Shown here: positions 1-7,151 of the stretch, one piece after another
How positions within the stretch are numbered: position 1 is the first letter of the stretch
How the letters are laid out: each line of letters opens with the position of its first letter
NCBI RefSeq assembly: GCF_900230185.1
Contig: NZ_OCSR01000001.1
Coordinates: 3,162,001-3,226,000, forward strand
DNA: 64,000 bases
Origin: Burkholderia sp. OK233
GTDB taxonomy: Bacteria > Pseudomonadota > Gammaproteobacteria > Burkholderiales > Burkholderiaceae
Direction of reading: 5' to 3'
Made by a program: the position numbers and the translations under genes
Notes under the pieces: model-generated
What the model saw: the letters and a program-made list of their open reading frames with translations, nothing else
Told to the model about the DNA's origin: nothing
Database searches by the model: none

Positions 1-131
1 AGATCACGCACGTCGCGATAGACCGTGCGCAGCGAGATATGCAGCCAGTCGGCGAGTTGTTGCGCCGTGGTCAAACGCCGTCCGCGCAACAGTTCGGCGA
101 TCTGGAACAGGCGGTCGGCGCGGCGCGTCAT
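1..131 (-). CDS. YafY-type HTH transcriptional regulator, N-terminal fragment (cut by window edge)
   Basis: Reading leftward from an ATG at 131, the frame stays open to the window edge and encodes about 43 residues beginning MTRRADRLFQIAELLRGRR. This is the classic start of the DeoR/YafY-type winged helix regulators (HTH_11): a short helix, then a helix-turn-helix ending in SLRTVYRDVRD. Members usually carry a C-terminal WYL ligand-sensing domain, which would lie outside the window. The gene is followed at 252 by a VOC-fold gene on the same strand, so it may be the downstream partner of that gene. The family call rests on the HTH alone and the target is unknown. Confidence 0.7.
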   Translation of the reverse strand, partial: MTRRADRLFQIAELLRGRRLTTAQQLADWLHISLRTVYRDVRD

Positions 132-251
132 CGTGGGCGTTTTGTAGAAAAGGACAGGAACAGTCCCGCGATGATAGCGCCGCATGCCGCGCTCCGGTCG
201 GCGTTCTGCGCGGTGCCTGCTGGCCGCCGTGCTTGTGCGCCGGGTCGGGTG

Positions 252-635
252 TTAGCCGTTGGTCAGCGAATGCAGGCCAAGACGGTTGCCCTCCGTGTCG
301 GTGAAGAACGCGATGTAGCCGATGTCCTGCGGCAACTTGATCACCGGACCATCGGTCTTGCCGCCCGCCTTTTCGATGCGGGCGAGGGTGGCGTCGACTG
401 TCGGCTGCGCGTTCAGGTAGACGAGCACGCCGTCGTCGGAGGGCGTCATCGACGGGCTATGGATGATCGCGCCGCCGGTGGCCGGTTCCTCGTAGCCGAA
501 GATGGCGATCGGTTGGCCGCCGATTTCCTCGCGAGTTAGTTTGACGTCGAGCCCAGCTTCGTAAAAGCGAACCGCGCGATCGAAATCGACGGACGGAATC
601 TCAAACCATGCAACAACTTTGGATGATGCGGACAT
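252..635 (-). CDS. VOC (glyoxalase/bleomycin-resistance fold) protein
   Basis: A 127-residue protein with the two beta-alpha-beta-beta-beta modules of the vicinal oxygen chelate fold. The first half has FEIPSVDFDRAVRFYEAGL and the second ends in GYIAFFTDTEGNRLGLHS, the usual metal-site strand with a DxEGN turn. Proteins of this size work as dimers; many are annotated glyoxalase-like or dioxygenase-like without a known substrate. The start at 635 is followed directly by a typical VOC N-terminus. It lies just upstream of the YafY-type regulator fragment on the same strand, a common pairing, which suggests joint expression. The substrate cannot be told from the sequence. Confidence 0.85.
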   Translation of the reverse strand: MSASSKVVAWFEIPSVDFDRAVRFYEAGLDVKLTREEIGGQPIAIFGYEEPATGGAIIHSPSMTPSDDGVLVYLNAQPTVDATLARIEKAGGKTDGPVIKLPQDIGYIAFFTDTEGNRLGLHSLTNG

Positions 636-806
636 GACACTCTCCTGGGGATGGCGGTAAGCCGTGCAAAGCGCCGGATGGCGTGAGAAGGAGTGTGCTT
701 GGGGGCTACTGACAGCGTAGTGTCAGTAGGGAGTGGCGGGGGGCGCAAAAGGATGTGGCGGACGATGAGCGGACATGGGCGCCGGCCGATCGCCGAACTA
801 CCGGCG

Positions 807-840
807 AAAAAAAACCGCGGACTAGGATCCGCGGTTTTTT
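807..840. terminator. Bidirectional rho-independent terminator
   Basis: A perfect hairpin of A-rich plus CCGCGGA on the left and TCCGCGG plus T-run on the right, with loop CTAGGA-like bases. A-tract and T-tract flank both sides, so it can stop transcripts in either direction. It sits just past the stop codon of the RNA methyltransferase gene (861, leftward). Confidence 0.85.
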
Positions 841-860
841 CGATGCTGCTGTGCTCCGGC

Positions 861-2156
861 TTACGCTGCCGGTGTGTCGTTGTTCTGCGGCCGCTGGCGG
901 ACGCTGCCCGCGATCAGATCGAAGCGGAACAATCTGCATTCGAGCGCGCCGTTGAAGAGCGGCGTCTTGGTCGATTCACGCAGACGCAGTTGGCCCGGCA
1001 GTTTGCGATCCGACGTCAGGATGAACGCATGCCAGCCGGTGAAACGCTGCTTCAGCGCATCGCCGAGGGACTGGAAAAACTCGCTGTCCGGTGCTTCTTC
1101 CTGGGCGCGGTGGAAGCTGTCGTCGTCGCGGCCTTCACGCGTGGCGCGGCCTTCGCGGATTTCACCGCGCGCGTTGCGGCCGCGCACTTCGATCCGCTCG
1201 CCATACGGCGGATTCGCGACGAGGATGCCAGGCTCAGCCGACGGCGACGTCATGCCGCGCGCATCGACCTGTTTGAGCGGAATCGACGGCAGACCGGCGC
1301 GCTGGAAGTTCGCACGCGCCTTGTCGAGCATGTCACCGGAAATATCGCTGCCGAAGATCTGCAGATCGGCGCGCGAGGTGCGGGCGGCGTGCTTGGCGTC
1401 GAGCGCGGCGGCCTTCAGCGTTTGCCAGGTCCTGGCTTCGAATTGCTTGAGCTTCTCGAAGCCGAAGCGGCGTTCCGCACCCGGCGCGATATTCAGCGCC
1501 ACTTGCGCGGCTTCCGCGAGGAAGGTGCCGCTGCCGCACATCGGGTCGTACAACGGCGTGCCGGCGGTCCAGCCGGTCAGCCGCAGGATGCCCGCCGCGA
1601 GGTTCTCGCGCAGCGGCGCCGCGCCCTTGTCCAGCCGCCAGCCGCGCTTGAAGAGCGGATCGCCTGAGGTGTCGAGGTAGAGCGTGCATTCGGTGGCGGT
1701 GAGGAACGCGAATACGCGCACGTCGGGTGCGGCGGTGTCGATGTTCGGCCGCGCGCCGCTGACTTCGCGCAGACGGTCGCAGATCGCGTCCTTGACACGC
1801 AGCGTCGTGAATTCGAGGCTGCGCAGCGGCGACTTGATGGCCGTGACGTCCACGCGCAGCGTTTCGTTCGCCGAGAACCACTGTTCCCAACGTTGTTCGA
1901 GCGCGAGCGCGTAAATGTCCTGTTCGCTGCGATACGGCCGATGCGCGATTTTCAGCAGCACGCGGCTCGCGAGACGCGAGTGCAGGTTGGCGGCCATGCC
2001 GGCAGCCCAGCCGCCGCGGAAATGCACGCCGCCGGGCACTTGCGCACCGGCCGTGAACGGCGCGCCGTTCAGGTGCTTCGCGGCAATTTCGGCGAGCTCG
2101 GCGGCAAGCGAGGCTTCAAGGCCGCGCGGACAGGGAAGGAAGAAATCGAAGGACAT
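861..2156 (-). CDS. THUMP-domain class I SAM-dependent RNA methyltransferase (RlmL/YpsC type)
   Basis: A 431-residue methyltransferase. Residues about 1-160 form a THUMP-like RNA-binding region. The Rossmann-type catalytic domain follows with the SAM-binding loop DPMCGSGTF at 204-212 and the N6-adenine/N2-guanine signature NPPYGER at 315-321, as in 23S rRNA m2G methyltransferases of the RlmL N-terminal half and Bacillus YpsC. Directly after NPPYGER there is a strongly charged stretch rich in Arg, Glu and Asp (about 325-360) that looks like a lineage-specific loop insertion. It starts 30 bases after the end of gcr on the same strand, so the two are probably co-transcribed and share the terminator at 807-840. 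The exact rRNA target is inferred, not shown. Confidence 0.9.
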   Translation of the reverse strand: MSFDFFLPCPRGLEASLAAELAEIAAKHLNGAPFTAGAQVPGGVHFRGGWAAGMAANLHSRLASRVLLKIAHRPYRSEQDIYALALEQRWEQWFSANETLRVDVTAIKSPLRSLEFTTLRVKDAICDRLREVSGARPNIDTAAPDVRVFAFLTATECTLYLDTSGDPLFKRGWRLDKGAAPLRENLAAGILRLTGWTAGTPLYDPMCGSGTFLAEAAQVALNIAPGAERRFGFEKLKQFEARTWQTLKAAALDAKHAARTSRADLQIFGSDISGDMLDKARANFQRAGLPSIPLKQVDARGMTSPSAEPGILVANPPYGERIEVRGRNARGEIREGRATREGRDDDSFHRAQEEAPDSEFFQSLGDALKQRFTGWHAFILTSDRKLPGQLRLRESTKTPLFNGALECRLFRFDLIAGSVRQRPQNNDTPAA

Positions 2157-2186
2157 TGAGGTTGCCGGAAGGCGTTAGATAAGGCG

Positions 2187-4301
2187 CTATTGTACGCGGT
2201 CGGGGTGCGGCGCCGCTTTGGCCGGCCATACCAGCTCCAGCGGATGTCTGAACACCCGCAGCCAGATCGCGCCGCGCAGCGAGCGCACCGCGTTGCGCCG
2301 CAAGTCGCGCGATTTCACCGCCATGTAGAAGGCGAGCGCGAAACTCACGGCCACGTTGAGGATCGCCATGCTGCCGACGCCCGCGACCGCCCACCACAGC
2401 TCCGGCAACTTCAACGCGTCCTTGCCCAGCACGCCGAGCGCGATGCCGATCGAGCCGGCACTGAGCGTCACGTGACGCACCTCGAAAGTGAAGGCGAAGG
2501 CGGTGAGGATCGCCGGCACGAGCCCGAGCATCAGGCCGAGCGTGATGTTGCCCACGACACCCGCCACATTCGAGCGGCAGAACGCGGCGAGCCGGGCGGT
2601 GCCGGCCGCGCCGAGCGTCATGCGCAGGCGCCGGTTGTAGGCGAGCGCGTCCGCCACGCGATGCAGGACGAACCAGTTGTCCGCCCATCCTGACAGCAAA
2701 CTCGACGACCATAGGAGCACGCCGGTCAGCGCGGCGTAGAACGGCGTCGGTCCCAATAGCGAGAATGAGTGCAGTGTGGCGTGGGCCTTCTCGGGCGAAA
2801 TGATGTTGGCGTTGAACAGCGCATGCCAGACCCATTGCACACCGAAGCACACGGGAAACACCAGCAGCACGTTGCCGAGCACCGCGGCTGCCTGCGTGCG
2901 CATCAACGCGGTCACCGAACTCACGAAGCTGTCGACGCCCGCTGGCGTGCCGGTACCGTCGAGTTCGCGGGCAAGCGTGGGCGCGGTCATCGCCGGTTGC
3001 TTGGTGGCGAGCGAGAAGTGCAGGAAGTGCATCAGCAGGAAGCTGGCCGCGTAGTTGATGCCGGCGAGCAGCCCTTCGAACATCGACTGCAGATGCGCGC
3101 CGGTGATGGCGAATTTCACGCAGACCGTGACGACGGTTACGAGCCCGCCGCCGGCCGCCATGCGCAGCATCTTCAGGTATTCGGCGCGATCGCGGGCGAT
3201 GTAGTGTTCGCCGGTATCGGCGCTGTATTCGACGACCTTGCGCGCCAGCAACGAGAAATTGCTGCGTACGAGGTACGCCACGCTCTGGCTCGCGTGATTC
3301 GCGTTCACCAGTTCGGCGGTGAGACGTGCGCCGGCATGCGGATCGTCCTGCGCCATCCAGGCGTTTAGCAGGTGCTCAGCACGCACGATGCGCATGCGCA
3401 TTCGTTCGACCTGGAACACGATATCGACACTGACGCCGTTGCGATAGAGATGGGCGAAGACATTGTCGGTGGCGCTGCGGCATTCGTCGAGCAGCAGGCG
3501 CAGATAGTTGACCTCATGCAGCAGCTTCTCCTGCGGGGCGCCTTCGCTGACTGCCTGATGGGCAGCTTCGACGGCGAGCATGGCGCGCGTGAGCCGGTAG
3601 AACGGCTGCTTTTCCATGGCGACGCGCACGTCGCCGGCATCGCCGACGTCGACTTCGCCGAGACGGCTGCGGACGGTTTGCGACAGACCGGTCGAACTGA
3701 TCTGGCAGGTGAGGTTGTGCAGGGCGGCCAGTAGGTCGAGCGAGAATGGGGTGGTGTCGTGTTGTTCGCTGTCGTCCTCTTCGTAATCGAAGAGCGCTCG
3801 GATGCGGGTGAGCAGATCGGTTGGCAGATTGGCGATCCATTCGGCGTCGCGTTGCTGGTTGAACATCAGCGTGACGATCGCTCTCAGATCGCGCCGGTTT
3901 GGCGCGGGCGGGATCAGTGAGGCTTCGAGGCGCTCGAAGAGTGCGCCGAAGAAGCCTGAGTGCACGGGCATGCCTGCATCGCAGAGAAGCGAGAGGCCGT
4001 CGCTTTCGCGGAGGAGCGCGCGGAGAATGCCGGCGACGTTGGTCTTCCAGGCTGGGTTGCGGTCCAGCACGTGGAGCATGTAGCGGATTCTTGTGTGTGC
4101 TGGGGTGGTGTTGGCGGTGCCGGGTTGTTCGGGGTGGACTGCGCGGCCGCGGTGGATCCAGTGGGCGAGTTCGATCAGCCATTCACTACGGTCTGGATAG
4201 GGGGCCGTTTTGTCGGCTATTGCCAGTAGCGCGTCTAGTTGGTGGCCGCCGTCGCGGGAGGCGCGCCATTTCTTCAGGAGTCTTTTGATTGAGGTGAGCA
4301 T
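2187..4301 (-). CDS. gcr: Gcr-family 'site-specific recombinase' membrane protein
   Basis: A 704-residue protein of the family called site-specific recombinase Gcr (SpecificRecomb, Pfam PF10136). The N-terminal 380 residues are soluble and mostly helical. The C-terminal half has about six to seven hydrophobic segments, for example around LLVFPVCFGVQWVW, GVLLWSSSLLSGW and LGLMLGLVPAILTAFAF, so the protein must be in the inner membrane. No tyrosine (RHRY) or serine recombinase catalytic motif is visible. The historical name is therefore doubtful and a membrane role is more likely. The start codon lies at the very edge of an intergenic repeat that begins at about 4303, so its promoter must be inside or beyond the repeat. 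Confidence 0.85.
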   Translation of the reverse strand: MLTSIKRLLKKWRASRDGGHQLDALLAIADKTAPYPDRSEWLIELAHWIHRGRAVHPEQPGTANTTPAHTRIRYMLHVLDRNPAWKTNVAGILRALLRESDGLSLLCDAGMPVHSGFFGALFERLEASLIPPAPNRRDLRAIVTLMFNQQRDAEWIANLPTDLLTRIRALFDYEEDDSEQHDTTPFSLDLLAALHNLTCQISSTGLSQTVRSRLGEVDVGDAGDVRVAMEKQPFYRLTRAMLAVEAAHQAVSEGAPQEKLLHEVNYLRLLLDECRSATDNVFAHLYRNGVSVDIVFQVERMRMRIVRAEHLLNAWMAQDDPHAGARLTAELVNANHASQSVAYLVRSNFSLLARKVVEYSADTGEHYIARDRAEYLKMLRMAAGGGLVTVVTVCVKFAITGAHLQSMFEGLLAGINYAASFLLMHFLHFSLATKQPAMTAPTLARELDGTGTPAGVDSFVSSVTALMRTQAAAVLGNVLLVFPVCFGVQWVWHALFNANIISPEKAHATLHSFSLLGPTPFYAALTGVLLWSSSLLSGWADNWFVLHRVADALAYNRRLRMTLGAAGTARLAAFCRSNVAGVVGNITLGLMLGLVPAILTAFAFTFEVRHVTLSAGSIGIALGVLGKDALKLPELWWAVAGVGSMAILNVAVSFALAFYMAVKSRDLRRNAVRSLRGAIWLRVFRHPLELVWPAKAAPHPDRVQ

Positions 4302-4302
4302 T

Positions 4303-4550
4303 TGGTTTTTTGCCTGCGGCGCTTGTTTGTCCGTGTGCCTGGGGTTTTGGCCTTTCCTTGAATTGTTAGTGGTCTATTAGCGTTCCCCCTGTGCGGGGGG
4401 CACCTACTTTTCTTTGCCGCCGCAAAGAAAAGTAGGCAAAAGAAAGCGGCTCAAACCGCTCATGCTAAGTGGGCACCGTGGTCTGCTGCGGGTAGTGGTG
4501 CATCTGGAATCTGTGTTCTCGCACATTCGGCGTTAGTGACAAAGGACTCA
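4303..4550 (+). repeat. Intergenic repeat copy 1 (intact)
   Basis: About 250 bases that recur in inverted orientation at 4909-5045 plus 6314-6440. Landmarks in order: TTTTTTGCCTGC, GGCCTTTCC, TAGTGGTC, the GC hairpin CCCCTGTGCGGGG, a perfect palindrome CTACTTTTCTTTGC / GCAAAGAAAAGTAG (4411-4438), then GCGGCTCAAACCGC and GGTAGTGGTGCATCTGGAAT. There is no credible gene in it. From memory, sequences carrying the CTACTTTTCTTTGC palindrome are common between genes in Paraburkholderia. It fills the whole 5-prime flank of gcr. Confidence 0.85.
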
Positions 4551-4908
4551 TCAGCTCCCACTCCGCACTACGTGCGTCGCGGACGGGGCTGCATGGGAAA
4601 CCAGGGGCTTCGGTTGCGCGCCGTGGGGGCCGTCGGCTTCGCCTCGGCGACGTGCCTCTGCACTCACCCGGGAACACCCACTTCAAATGAAATGCCGATC
4701 ATTCCCACTTCCACTTCCACTTCCACTTCCACTCCCGCTCGCACTTGCAGTGGCAATGCAATGACGAGTCACGATGCCAGCAAAAACGTGATCCCAAATC
4801 CAAAAGCACAAACGCAAGAGCACAAACGTAAGCGTACAAATGCAAGAGCCAAAACGTAACAGGAGGTTTTAAGAAGTGCTCTTCGGCGCGCGCAGCGCCG
4901 CCGGAAGT
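4551..4908. other. Spacer between the two inverted repeat copies, no credible gene
   Basis: This 358-base stretch is bounded by the inverted repeats. It holds a hexanucleotide run at 4703-4733 and a degenerate A-rich segment at about 4795-4858 with recurring CACAAACG and CAAGAG words. ORFs across it are repetitive Ser/Thr-Pro or Lys-Arg strings without the codon use of the neighbouring genes. Confidence 0.6.
4703..4733. repeat. Hexanucleotide microsatellite (TTCCAC)n
   Basis: Four to five uninterrupted copies of a 6-base unit, CACTTC/TTCCAC, with one variant unit at each end. It does not lie in a recognisable gene, so length changes would not cause phase variation of a coding frame here. Confidence 0.9.
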
Positions 4909-5045
4909 ATGACGCCCTTGTCACTAGCGTATGCAGGGGCACGAACACAGATTCCAGATGCACCACTACCCTGTGCAGACCACGGGACCCACTTAGCATG
5001 AGCGGTTTGAGCCGCTTTCTTTTGCCTACTTTTCTTTGCGGCAAG
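4909..5045 (-). repeat. Intergenic repeat copy 2, first half (inverted, split by the IS)
   Basis: The reverse complement of this segment matches copy 1 from the palindrome to the CTAGTGACAAGG end, with scattered substitutions. It contains ATTCCAGATGCACCACTACC and GCGGTTTGAGCCGC. It stops at the IS end, where the last six bases, GGCAAG (5040-5045), are the left copy of the target duplication. Confidence 0.85.
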
Positions 5046-5097
5046 TGTATAGACCGGAGACATGGTTGACAGACGTGCGGGGACATCATTGACACTT
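5046..5097. repeat. Left terminal inverted repeat of the IS
   Basis: It pairs with 6262-6313 with few mismatches. It holds two tandem versions of one motif, GGAGACATGGTTGACA and GGGGACATCATTGACA, about 22 bases apart, which probably act as two transposase binding sites. Confidence 0.85.
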
Positions 5098-5102
5098 TAT
5101 GG

Positions 5103-6233
5103 TCAGTGATTTTCGCTCCTCAGGTCAAGGGTGAGGATGCGATGATGGGCAAACCAGAATTCAAATACGCCGTCTTCGCCCAGCTTTGCGCGTGCCGCAA
5201 CCGGCAGCCCATAAAGTGCTTTCGAGACCCTAAGGTGCTGTCCCTCAAAGCGTAGCTGACCATTCGCTTTGACCCGCAGTACCACGTCATCCGGGCCGTA
5301 CTCCGGCTCCTGCAGGGTCGATGGATACGCCCGGGGGCTGGGCCGGTAACGGCTGATCGGCGTGTCCATGCCGATCGCCTCATGCGGGCGCTCGCAGTTA
5401 TATACGGTGCGCCAGCGGTCCAGTTCCTGTTGCACGTGCTGCTGGGTGGCGAAGCTTCGTCCGTTCAGTACTTCAGCCTTCAGCGTACGGTGAAACCGTT
5501 CGTCCTTGCCGTTGGTCTGCGGGTGGTAAGGCCGGCTGTAACTGATGCGGATACCCAGCTGGATCAGCCAGACGGCCAGCTCGGTGAGCTGCCCCGGACT
5601 GCCAGGTGAACCCCACGGCGAGCCGTTATCGGTATTGATGCGTAACGGCAGGCCATAGTGCCCAAACGCCTCCCGTAATCCCGCCTGCACGGTAGCGGTA
5701 TCGGTGGGCCCACAGGCGCGTAGCAGGATGCTGAAGCGCGAGTGGTCGTCGAGCACCGTCAGGGGACTGCACCGCTCCTTCTGGAGGGTCTCGAAGTGCC
5801 CCTTGAAGTCCATCTGCCAGAGTACGTTGGGCTGCTCGTGCTCAAAGCGCTTCCAGGGTTGGCTCATCGCTGAATCGGCCGGCAGGATCAGGTTGTGCCG
5901 GTGCAGGATGTCGGTCACGGTGCTGGCCTGTGGCACCGCCTCAAAGCCCAGATCCCGCAGGCGCCGGCTGATCTTGCGTCCGCCCCAACGCGGATGGGCC
6001 TGGCGCAGCCGCACGACTTCCTGCTCCATGGCAGCGGGGGTCTTCGAGGGACTGCTGGCAGGGCGCCGGGATCGATCGGACAGCGCGTTCTCGCCGCGAT
6101 CAAGCCATTTGTAGCCGGTCTGCCGGCTGATGTTAAAGCGCTGGCACAGCTCAGTCATCGTCAGCGTGTCCTGACTGGCCAGATGAACAAATTCCTGTCG
6201 GAGGCTCATGGTGTCTCTTGCGTTCCAGGGCAT
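5103..6233 (-). CDS. IS481-family transposase
   Basis: A 376-residue DDE transposase. An N-terminal helix-turn-helix (about 23-60, LTMTELCQRFNISRQTGYKW) is followed by a second HTH-like region and the rve integrase core. Visible catalytic acids are D142 (LWQMDFKGHF), D202 (RINTDNGSPW) and E245 (PQTNGKDERFHRTLK). A C-terminal beta-rich tail follows. The length is normal for the IS481 family and no frameshift is present. It reads leftward, opposite to the element's + orientation here, with its start 80 bases inside the right end, so transcription probably begins within the right terminal repeat region. Confidence 0.95.
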   Translation of the reverse strand: MPWNARDTMSLRQEFVHLASQDTLTMTELCQRFNISRQTGYKWLDRGENALSDRSRRPASSPSKTPAAMEQEVVRLRQAHPRWGGRKISRRLRDLGFEAVPQASTVTDILHRHNLILPADSAMSQPWKRFEHEQPNVLWQMDFKGHFETLQKERCSPLTVLDDHSRFSILLRACGPTDTATVQAGLREAFGHYGLPLRINTDNGSPWGSPGSPGQLTELAVWLIQLGIRISYSRPYHPQTNGKDERFHRTLKAEVLNGRSFATQQHVQQELDRWRTVYNCERPHEAIGMDTPISRYRPSPRAYPSTLQEPEYGPDDVVLRVKANGQLRFEGQHLRVSKALYGLPVAARAKLGEDGVFEFWFAHHRILTLDLRSENH

Positions 6234-6261
6234 GGTCGGGACCGGGCGTTTTAATACCCGG

Positions 6262-6313
6262 AAGTGTCAACCATGTCCCCGCACACCTGTCAGCTATGTC
6301 TCCGGTCTATACA
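6262..6313. repeat. Right terminal inverted repeat of the IS
   Basis: The reverse complement reads TGTATAGACCGGAGACAT, then AGCTGACAG, and later GGGGACATGGTTGACACTT, matching the left end. Confidence 0.85.
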
Positions 6314-6440
6314 GGCAAGCAAAGAAAAGTAGGTGCCGCCCCGCACAGGGGCAACGCTAATGGACCACTAACAAAACAAGGAAAGGCCAACGCCATAAGC
6401 ACACAGACAACAAGCGCCTGCAGGCAAAAAAACCTCAACT
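6314..6440 (-). repeat. Intergenic repeat copy 2, second half (inverted)
   Basis: It begins with the right GGCAAG target duplication, then completes the palindrome half CAAAGAAAAGTAGG, the GC hairpin CCCCGCACAGGGG, and GGAAAGGCC. Homology to copy 1 runs up to the pqiC stop codon (6435-6437), so the repeat abuts the gene end directly. Confidence 0.85.
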
Positions 6441-7151
6441 ACTCACAACAGCAGAAGGACACGCCGGCACGGCAAAAGCAGCCCCCTTCCCAGCAGCGCC
6501 GCCCTTAGGCGCACCAGCCGCCATCGCCTGCACAGCAGCAGCCACCTGCAAAGCAACCTGCTGCAACGCCGCCCGATGCCCATTAACAAGCGCATCGTAG
6601 CCGCCGCTAACCGGCTCACTAACCACACTCCGACAGGTCATCACCGCAGTACCACGTACAGCCCGCACACTCCAGACCGCATCGATCAACGCATGCGACC
6701 CCGGCCATGACTCGAATCGCTGCACATTCATGCCGACCCGGTACACCGGCGTCGTATCCGGATACGCAGTGCCATACACATCGATCGTGCCTAACTGTTG
6801 CGTAAGACTGGTCGACAAAGCCCGACGAATCTCGTCACCCGGCAACGAAGCCCAACGCTCCTGTTCGAGCACCTGAACCTGCGTAGCCCCCGTCTGCACC
6901 ACAAGCTGATTCTTCGCCACTTGCGGCGGTACATCGATTGGCGCGACTTCGATCAGCCACGCCGGCGCCGCCGAGGTCCGGGCGCTAACCGGCGCCGCGG
7001 AGCCCGCAGGCGCACCCTCAGCGCCGAGCGTATAAAAGCGGCTGCTCGGCGACGAACACGCCGCCATCGCCACCAGTCCGGCCAGAGCGCCGACATAAAC
7101 AGCGCCACGCACAAGCCCGCGCGGCGGGCGGGGGAGCCGGGCAAACATCAT
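6435..7151 (-). CDS. pqiC: PqiC outer-membrane lipoprotein of the Pqi lipid-transport complex
   Basis: A 238-residue protein with a signal peptide and lipobox (AGLVAMAACSS, Cys near 32), followed by SRFYTLG, the usual start of the ABC-type transport auxiliary lipoprotein fold (PqiC/DUF330). In E. coli, PqiC is an outer-membrane lipoprotein that docks the PqiB tunnel. Its start overlaps the pqiB stop by four bases (ATGA), so it is the last gene of the pqiA-pqiA-pqiB-pqiC operon. The C-terminus is Ala-rich. The stop codon touches the inverted intergenic repeat, so the operon's 3-prime end lies in the repeat. Confidence 0.9.
   Translation of the reverse strand: MMFARLPRPPRGLVRGAVYVGALAGLVAMAACSSPSSRFYTLGAEGAPAGSAAPVSARTSAAPAWLIEVAPIDVPPQVAKNQLVVQTGATQVQVLEQERWASLPGDEIRRALSTSLTQQLGTIDVYGTAYPDTTPVYRVGMNVQRFESWPGSHALIDAVWSVRAVRGTAVMTCRSVVSEPVSGGYDALVNGHRAALQQVALQVAAAVQAMAAGAPKGGAAGKGAAFAVPACPSAVVSS

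Larger units (their letters stand above)
5046..6313. mobile_element. Complete IS481-family insertion sequence, 1268 bp
   Basis: The element starts TGTATAGACCGGAGACAT at 5046 and ends with the exact reverse complement of that 18-mer at 6313. The imperfect terminal repeats extend to about 52 bases (5046-5097 and 6262-6313). It is flanked by GGCAAG direct repeats at 5040-5045 and 6314-6319. It carries one intact transposase gene. Joining the flanks with one GGCAAG removed rebuilds the inverted intergenic repeat, so the insertion point and boundaries are certain. The intact gene, near-identical ends and perfect target duplication suggest a recent insertion and a potentially active element. Confidence 0.95.

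Noticed and set aside
4703..4858. CRISPR-like array
   Set aside because: The hexanucleotide run and degenerate A-rich words have no constant repeat with unique spacers and no cas genes are near.
4465..5095. Short ORFs inside the intergenic repeats and spacer (for example at 4465-4686, 4536-4859 and 4769-5095)
   Set aside because: They are made of repeat sequence, differ between the two repeat copies and lack ribosome binding sites; such repeat ORFs are often annotated as hypothetical proteins but are unlikely to be genes.
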